Assembly (NCBI GenBank): GCA_042091035.1
Contig: JBELIG010000044.1
Span: 1-18,873, forward strand
DNA from: AM-2324 sp042091035
GTDB lineage: Bacteria > Bacteroidota > Bacteroidia > Chitinophagales > Saprospiraceae
Direction of reading: 5' to 3'
Length of the DNA stretch: 18,873 bases
Shown here: positions 14,472 through 18,873 of the stretch, in pieces
How positions within the stretch are numbered: the first letter of the stretch is position 1
How the letters are laid out: each line of letters opens with the position of its first letter
Program-made: the position numbers and the translations under genes
The notes under the pieces: generated by a model
The model's input: the letters and a program-made list of their open reading frames with translations, nothing else
The model's database searches: none
Told to the model about the DNA's origin: nothing

Positions 14472-14588
14472 GAACTTAAGAAACTCACAGAGTTACTTAT
14501 ATACTGATATCTTAATGAAGATATCGCGCTTGAAGGGAGTTTTGTTTTAGGCAAAACGCTAATTACCTCACATTTTTAATTAAGAAAA
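14472..14588 (+). other. Structured 117-base spacer between rplK and rplA
   Basis: The spacer is non-coding and rich in small hairpins: AACTC/GAGTT (14482-14494), GATATCTT/AAGATATC with an AATG loop (14506-14525), and GTTTTG/CAAAAC (14539-14557). A tandem copy of CTTAAGAA spans the rplK stop codon (14467-14482). No T run follows any hairpin, so these are not plain terminators. They may control the ratio or stability of the two messages. Confidence 0.5.
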
Positions 14589-15281
14589 ATGGCAAAGATT
14601 TCTAAAAAACGTAAAGTAGCTAATGCGAAAGTAGACAGCGAAGCACTTTACGCGTTGAAAGATGCTATGGCTTTGGTCAAAGAAGTAAATACGACAAAGT
14701 TTGATGCATCAATTGACGTACACGTTCGTTTAGGAGTAGATCCAAGAAAAGCTGATCAAGCTATTCGTGGAACTGTTACACTTCCTAATGGAACAGGTAA
14801 AACAAAAAGAGTTTTAGTATTCTGTACACCTGACAAAGAGCAGGAGGCGAAGGACGCAGGCGCTGATTTCGTTGGTATGGATGAATTGATCACTAAGATA
14901 CAAGGTGGTTGGTTAGACTTTGATGTTTGTGTTGCAATGCCTCAGGTTATGGCTAAAGTAGGTCGTGTTGCTCGTGTTCTTGGTCCTCGTGGTTTGATGC
15001 CAAACCCTAAGACTGGTACAGTAACAATGAACATTTCTCAGGCTGTATCTGAAGTAAAAGGTGGTAAGATCGCTTTCCGTGTGGACAAGTATGGTATCAT
15101 TCACTCTTCTATTGGTCGTGTTTCATTTGATGCTGAAAAGCTGACAGAAAATGCTAATGAGCTTTTGAGCACATTGGTAAAGATGAAACCTTCCACAGCG
15201 AAAGGTATCTATATGAAGTCAGTTACAGTGGCTAGTACAATGAGCCCAGGTGTAAAAGTGGATCCTAAATCTATTCGTTAA
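14589..15281 (+). CDS. rplA: 50S ribosomal protein L1
   Basis: L1 builds the mobile stalk at the E site and is the autogenous repressor of the rplK-rplA message in well-studied bacteria. It has 230 residues, the usual size. Recognisable parts are the N-terminal ALKDAMALVKEVNTTKFDASIDVHVRLGVDPRKADQAIRG, the central domain (DKEQEAKDAGADFVG), the signature MPQVMAKVGRVARVLGPRGLMPNPKTGTV, and the C-terminal KGGKIAFRVDKYGIIHSSIGRVSF. The start AAGAAAAATGGC is A-rich with no Shine-Dalgarno sequence. rplJ starts 31 bases after the stop. Confidence 0.97.
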   Translation: MAKISKKRKVANAKVDSEALYALKDAMALVKEVNTTKFDASIDVHVRLGVDPRKADQAIRGTVTLPNGTGKTKRVLVFCTPDKEQEAKDAGADFVGMDELITKIQGGWLDFDVCVAMPQVMAKVGRVARVLGPRGLMPNPKTGTVTMNISQAVSEVKGGKIAFRVDKYGIIHSSIGRVSFDAEKLTENANELLSTLVKMKPSTAKGIYMKSVTVASTMSPGVKVDPKSIR

Positions 15282-15312
15282 TTTACCTTTTTAAGGGACT
15301 AAATTAAAAAAA

Positions 15313-15840
15313 ATGACTAGAGCAGAAAAAACCGCTGTAATTGAGGAGTTGAAATCAAAGTTTGAGTCATCTCAATTCTTTTATGTTGCAGACTCTTCCG
15401 CATTGCCAGTGGAAAAAATAAATAATCTTCGTGGCCTTTTCTTTGAAAAAGGTATCGAAATGCGTGTGGTTAAGAACACACTTGTAAAAAAAGCCTTGGA
15501 ATCTTTCGGTGAGGAGAAGAATTATGCTCCCCTGTACGATACATTGGCAGGTCCTACTTCAATCATCTTTTCAGATGTTGCGAACGCACCTGCACGTGTA
15601 ATTAAAGATTTCCGTAAAGATGATGAGAGACCTCTTATCAAATCGGCTTATATTGATTCAGCTGTATTTGTTGGTGACGATCAAATCGACGCACTAGCTA
15701 AGCTGAAATCAAAAGAGGAGTTGCTTGGAGAAATTGTTACTTTACTACAATCTCCAATTCAAAACCTTGTTGGTGCATTAAATTCAGGTCAGAACAAAGT
15801 TACTGGTCTATTGAAGGCACTAGAAGAGCGCGGCGAGTAA
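15313..15840 (+). CDS. rplJ: 50S ribosomal protein L10
   Basis: L10 anchors L7/L12 dimers to the ribosomal stalk. It has 175 residues, a normal length. It shows the family N terminus TRAEKTAVIEELKSKFESSQFFYVAD, the RNA-binding region with LRGLFFEKGIEMRVVKNTLVKKAL, LAGPTSIIFS, and a C-terminal helix (LLQSPIQNLVGALNSGQNKVTGLLKALEE) that binds L7/L12 dimers. Only 31 AT-rich bases separate it from rplA, too little for the structured L10 leader found before rplJ in many other bacteria. Confidence 0.97.
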   Translation: MTRAEKTAVIEELKSKFESSQFFYVADSSALPVEKINNLRGLFFEKGIEMRVVKNTLVKKALESFGEEKNYAPLYDTLAGPTSIIFSDVANAPARVIKDFRKDDERPLIKSAYIDSAVFVGDDQIDALAKLKSKEELLGEIVTLLQSPIQNLVGALNSGQNKVTGLLKALEERGE

Positions 15841-15938
15841 TTGCCTGATCGCTTTTCACATTAATGGTACGGCTTCCAAGTAAACGCACCATATATGTTA
15901 TTAACATTATTGGTAAACTTATTTAAATTTATTTAAAA
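15841..15938 (+). other. 98-base spacer between rplJ and rplL
   Basis: The spacer is non-coding. It contains a possible long-loop pairing ATGGT/ACCAT (near 15864 and 15887), a palindromic ATGTTATTAACAT (15895-15907), and an AT-rich tail with a TTTAAA/TTTAAA pair just before the rplL ATG. The tail probably keeps the rplL start open for heavy translation; L7/L12 is needed in several copies per ribosome. Confidence 0.4.
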
Positions 15939-16313
15939 ATGGCTGAATTAAAAGAGCTAGCAGAAACGTTAGTAAATCTAACGATCAAAGAAGTAACTGA
16001 ATTAGCGGATATCCTTAAGGATGAGTATGGTATTGAGCCTGCTGCTGCAGCTGTAGCTGTTGCTGCTGGACCTGCTGGAGGTGATGCTGGTGCTGCTGAG
16101 CAGACTGAATTCGATGTAATTCTTTCTTCTGCAGGTGCTGGTAAACTAAAAGTAGTTAAAGAGCTTAAAGGTCTTCTAAGTCTTGGTCTTAAAGAGGCTA
16201 AAGAACTTGTTGACGGTGCTCCATGCCCAGTTAAAGAAGGTATCGCTAAAGACGAAGCTGAGAAAATCAAAGAAGCGCTTGAAGCAGTTGGTGCAAGCGT
16301 TGAGGTTAAATAA
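15939..16313 (+). CDS. rplL: 50S ribosomal protein L7/L12
   Basis: L7/L12 is the multi-copy acidic stalk protein that recruits and activates translation GTPases. It has 124 residues. The N-terminal dimerisation helices (1-33) are followed by an alanine/glycine-rich hinge (about 34-54, with PAAAAVAVAAGPAGGDAGAAE). The globular C-terminal domain has FDVILSSAGAGKLKVVKELKGLL, the factor-binding SLGLKEAKELVDGAPCPVKEG, and a final ALEAVGASVEVK. The hinge is low in complexity and its codons give spurious open frames on other strands. The gene is followed by a 326-base non-coding stretch before rpoB. Confidence 0.97.
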   Translation: MAELKELAETLVNLTIKEVTELADILKDEYGIEPAAAAVAVAAGPAGGDAGAAEQTEFDVILSSAGAGKLKVVKELKGLLSLGLKEAKELVDGAPCPVKEGIAKDEAEKIKEALEAVGASVEVK

Positions 16314-16639
16314 TCAAGCTATTTTAGCTGCGGGCAACCGCATTACAACTTATTGGCTTAGCCGAACCATTTATGGTTTGGCTAGGCCTATTGCTATATG
16401 ATTACAAATTGAACTATTTTATATATTTCATTGTAATTAGTTTGGGGGAGAAGCATAATATTTTGTAGGTTTTTTTAAAAAAAAATCTTTTTTATGCTTT
16501 GTAATGTTAATTTTAAAAGAATTTAACAAAACTTCCCCCCTGATTATTGTTTTATTACGACTTTTTCTTAAAGTGAGTCACAAACTATCCGGATAAGGTT
16601 TGTTTCTCAGATTACTATAATCAACTAAGATCTTGGTAC
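16314..16639 (+). promoter_or_regulatory. Long non-coding leader between rplL and rpoB
   Basis: The 326-base stretch has no credible gene and several pairing elements: a 15-bp hairpin (16355-16388), ATTACAA/TTGTAAT (around 16400 and 16431), AAGCATAA/TTATGCTT (16451-16458, 16492-16499), GGGGG/CCCCC (16444-16448, 16536-16540), TGTTAA/TTAACA (near 16505-16527), and an inverted repeat around TATCCGGATA (16586-16595). In E. coli the equivalent spacer holds an attenuator and an RNase III site that set rpoB relative to the ribosomal genes. A similar role is plausible here. I saw no exact TAnnTTTG promoter. Confidence 0.55.
16355..16388 (+). other. 15-bp hairpin downstream of rplL
   Basis: The arms 16355-16369 and 16374-16388 pair along their whole length (two G-T pairs) around the tetraloop TTTA. 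It begins 42 bases after the rplL stop. No T run follows, so it is better read as an RNA processing or stability element, or a partial attenuator, than as a standard terminator. Confidence 0.7.
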
Positions 16640-18873
16640 ATGGCATCTAACGCTACGGCTAAAACTCACGCAGAGTTAAAAAGAGTAAACTTTGGAAAGA
16701 TCAAACTTCAAGATGAACAACCAGACTTGCTGGAAATTCAGTTGAAGTCATTCCACGAATTCTTTCAGTTGGAGACAACTCCAGAGAACAGAATGAATGA
16801 AGGTCTCTTTAAAGTTTTTCAAGAAAACTTTCCTATTACCGATACGAGAAACATTTTCGTATTAGAGTTTTTAGATTATTTTATTGATCCTCCTCGTTAT
16901 TCGATGGACGAGTGTATGCAAAGAGGGGTAACCTATAGTGTTCCTCTAAAGGCTAAGCTTCGTCTCTCCTGTAACGATGAAGAGCATGTGGATTTTGAAA
17001 CGATCGTTCAAGATGTATTCTTGGGGAATATACCATATATGACTCCTAAGGGTACGTTCATCATTAATGGTGCTGAGCGTGTGATCGTTTCTCAATTGCA
17101 CCGTTCGCCAGGAGTTTTCTTTGGACAGAGCTTCCACCCGAACGGCACAAAAATTCACTCTGCGCGTGTTATTCCTTTCAAGGGTGCATGGATGGAGTTT
17201 GCAACTGACATTAACAATGTTATGTATGCTTACATCGATCGTAAAAAGAAATTCCCTGTAACTACGCTTCTAAGAGCAATTGGATTTGACAATGATAAGT
17301 CTATTCTTGATTTGTTCAATCTAGCTGATGAAGTAGCTGCGACTAAAAAGAATCTTACGGATTCATTAGGNNNNNNNNNNNNNNNNNNNNNNNNNNNNNN
17401 NNNNNNNNNNNNNNNNNNNNNNNNNNNNNNNNNNNNNNNNNNNNNNNNNNNNNNNNNNNNNNNNNNNNNNGTTCAGCATATCTACAAGCAACTTCGTGGC
17501 GCAGATGCACCAGATGAAGAGACTGCAAGAGGTATCATTGAAAAACTATTCTTCTCAGATAAAAGATATAACTTAGGTGAGGTAGGTCGTTATAAGATCA
17601 ACCGTAAGCTTGAATTGGATATTGAGAAAGAAACATTAGTACTTACAAAAGAGGATATTATATCTATCGTAAGTTATCTAGTAAACTTGATCAACCAAAA
17701 AGCGGATATCGATGATATCGATCACCTTTCAAATCGTCGTGTTCGTACAGTTGGCGAGCAGCTTTATGCTCAGTTCGGTGTAGGTCTTGCTCGTATGGCA
17801 AGAACGATCCGTGAACGTATGAATGTTCGTGATAATGAAGTATTTACGCCTACAGATCTAATCAACGCGAGAACATTATCCTCTGTGATAAACTCTTTCT
17901 TCGGAACGAGTCAATTGTCTCAGTTCTTAGATCAAACAAACCCACTTTCTGAGATAACGCACAAACGTCGTATCTCCGCACTAGGGCCTGGTGGTCTTTC
18001 TAGAGAGCGTGCAGGGTTTGAGGTTCGTGATGTTCACTATTCGCACTATGGCCGTCTTTGTACTATTGAGACTCCAGAGGGTCCGAATATTGGACTTATA
18101 TCAACTTTGTGTGTACATGCAAAGGTGAATAAAATGGGATTCCTAGAAACACCATACCGTAAGGTTCATTCCGGTTTGGTAGACATGGAAAATCCTGCTC
18201 AGTTCCTTTCAGCAGAGGGTGAGGATACAAAACGTATTGCTCAAGCAAATGCGCCTCTGAATGAAAAAGGAGCATTCCTATCGGATCGTATTAAGAGTAG
18301 AGAACAGGGTGAATTCCCAGTTTTGACTCCAGACGAAATTGAATTTATGGATGTAGCACCTAACCAAATTGTTGGTGTATCTGCTTCCTTGATTCCTTTC
18401 CTCGAAAATGATGATGCGAACCGTGCCTTAATGGGATCAAACATGCAGCGTCAGGCACTTCCTCTTATCCGTCCTTCATCTCCGGTTGTAGGTACAGGTC
18501 TAGAAGGTCAAGTCGCTCGTGATTCTCGTATGCTTATCAATGCCGAAGGAGATGGTGTTGTTGAGTATGTTGATGCAAATGAAATTGTTATTTGCTACGA
18601 TAGAACAGATGAAGACAAACTTGTTTCTTTCGAGGATAACAGTAAAACATATAAATTAATCAAGTTCAGAAGAACGAATCAAGGTTCATGTGTGAACCTT
18701 AAGTCTATCGTTCGTAAAGGAGAGCGTGTAACAAAAGGTCAGATTCTTTGTGACGGTTACGCAACTGAAAAAGGTGAACTTGCTTTGGGTCAAAACCTAA
18801 AAGTGGCATTCATGCCTTGGCAGGGATATAACTTTGAGGATGCGATCGTACTTTCTGAACGTGTTGTAAAAGA
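16640..18873 (+). CDS. rpoB: DNA-directed RNA polymerase subunit beta, 5' part (contains assembly gap)
   Basis: This is the beta subunit of RNA polymerase. The ATG at 16640 opens MASNATAKTHAELKRVNFGKI, and the frame stays open to the right edge, so the C-terminal part is outside the window. Seen in order: LLEIQLKSFHEFF; GTFIINGAERVIVSQLHRSPGVFF; a 100-N gap (17371-17470) after NLTDSLG; IYKQLRGADAPDEE; NLFF-like KLFFSDKRYNLGEVGRYKIN; and the rifampicin region TSQLSQFLDQTNPLSEITHKRRISALG. Then GRLCTIETPEGPNIGL, DDANRALMGSNMQRQA and LALGQNLKVAFMPWQGYNFEDAIVLSERVV. Compared with other Bacteroidota RpoB, roughly 85 residues seem missing at the gap, more than 100 bases can hold. rpoC is expected next. 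Confidence 0.96.
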   Translation, partial: MASNATAKTHAELKRVNFGKIKLQDEQPDLLEIQLKSFHEFFQLETTPENRMNEGLFKVFQENFPITDTRNIFVLEFLDYFIDPPRYSMDECMQRGVTYSVPLKAKLRLSCNDEEHVDFETIVQDVFLGNIPYMTPKGTFIINGAERVIVSQLHRSPGVFFGQSFHPNGTKIHSARVIPFKGAWMEFATDINNVMYAYIDRKKKFPVTTLLRAIGFDNDKSILDLFNLADEVAATKKNLTDSLXXXXXXXXXXXXXXXXXXXXXXXXXXXXXXXXXXVQHIYKQLRGADAPDEETARGIIEKLFFSDKRYNLGEVGRYKINRKLELDIEKETLVLTKEDIISIVSYLVNLINQKADIDDIDHLSNRRVRTVGEQLYAQFGVGLARMARTIRERMNVRDNEVFTPTDLINARTLSSVINSFFGTSQLSQFLDQTNPLSEITHKRRISALGPGGLSRERAGFEVRDVHYSHYGRLCTIETPEGPNIGLISTLCVHAKVNKMGFLETPYRKVHSGLVDMENPAQFLSAEGEDTKRIAQANAPLNEKGAFLSDRIKSREQGEFPVLTPDEIEFMDVAPNQIVGVSASLIPFLENDDANRALMGSNMQRQALPLIRPSSPVVGTGLEGQVARDSRMLINAEGDGVVEYVDANEIVICYDRTDEDKLVSFEDNSKTYKLIKFRRTNQGSCVNLKSIVRKGERVTKGQILCDGYATEKGELALGQNLKVAFMPWQGYNFEDAIVLSERVVK
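17371..17470. other. Assembly gap (100 N) inside rpoB
   Basis: This is the third N run of exactly 100. The frame agrees on both sides, but the missing RpoB segment should be near 250-270 bases by family comparison from memory, so the length is probably a placeholder. Confidence 0.95.

Noticed and set aside
15929..16270. Minus-strand open frame of 113 codons over rplL
   Set aside because: It is the antisense of the Ala/Gly-rich hinge and Lys-rich helices of L7/L12; the Ser/Ala-rich translation has no features of a real protein.
16183..16401. 72-codon plus-strand frame running out of rplL
   Set aside because: It overlaps rplL out of frame and then covers the intergenic hairpin; no family resemblance.

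Overview
The window is a chromosomal stretch from a member of the Bacteroidota, most likely the order Cytophagales. The signs are a fused LpxC-FabZ protein, a SusC/SusD outer-membrane pair with Bacteroidota-type signal peptides, -7 promoter boxes of the TAnnTTTG type, almost no Shine-Dalgarno sequences (starts are preceded by A-rich stretches instead), and the gene order tRNAs-tuf-tRNA-Trp-secE-nusG-rplKAJL-rpoB. The placement is from recognition only; no database search was possible. The sequence is a draft: three runs of exactly 100 N (5291-5390, 9297-9396, 17371-17470) interrupt coding sequences and look like placeholders of unknown true length.

Layout. (1) 1-2405, plus strand: the end of lpxC-fabZ, lpxA, and a small solitary ABC ATPase. 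These form a lipid A/fatty acid operon closed by a bidirectional terminator. (2) 2437-4113, minus strand: an OmpR-type response regulator and its two-TM histidine kinase, transcribed kinase first. (3) 4114-4496: divergent control region. (4) 4497-9555, plus strand: a SusC/RagA TonB-dependent transporter (gap plus a one-base frameshift), its SusD-like lipoprotein partner and a third lipoprotein. This is an outer-membrane uptake operon with no enzyme genes, ended by a strong terminator. (5) 9728-10986: a Xer-type tyrosine recombinase and a short ribosome hibernation factor. (6) 11200-11643: tRNA-Thr(UGU), tRNA-Tyr(GUA), tRNA-Gly(UCC), tRNA-Thr(GGU). (7) 11724-12920: EF-Tu. (8) 13036-18873: tRNA-Trp(CCA), secE, nusG, rplK, rplA, rplJ, rplL and the first part of rpoB, which runs off the right edge.

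The right half is core gene-expression machinery in a classic order. The left half is envelope biology: lipid A synthesis, a sensor pair and a nutrient importer. I found no mobile element, CRISPR array, phage or obvious defence system, and no clearly new system. The most informative unexplained parts are non-coding: structured spacers before rplK, between rplK and rplA, and between rplL and rpoB, which are candidates for autogenous control or RNA processing. In the coding part, the items to check are the probable one-base assembly error in susC, the ABC ATPase that lacks its Q-loop Gln and H-loop His, and the substrate of the enzyme-free SusCD operon.
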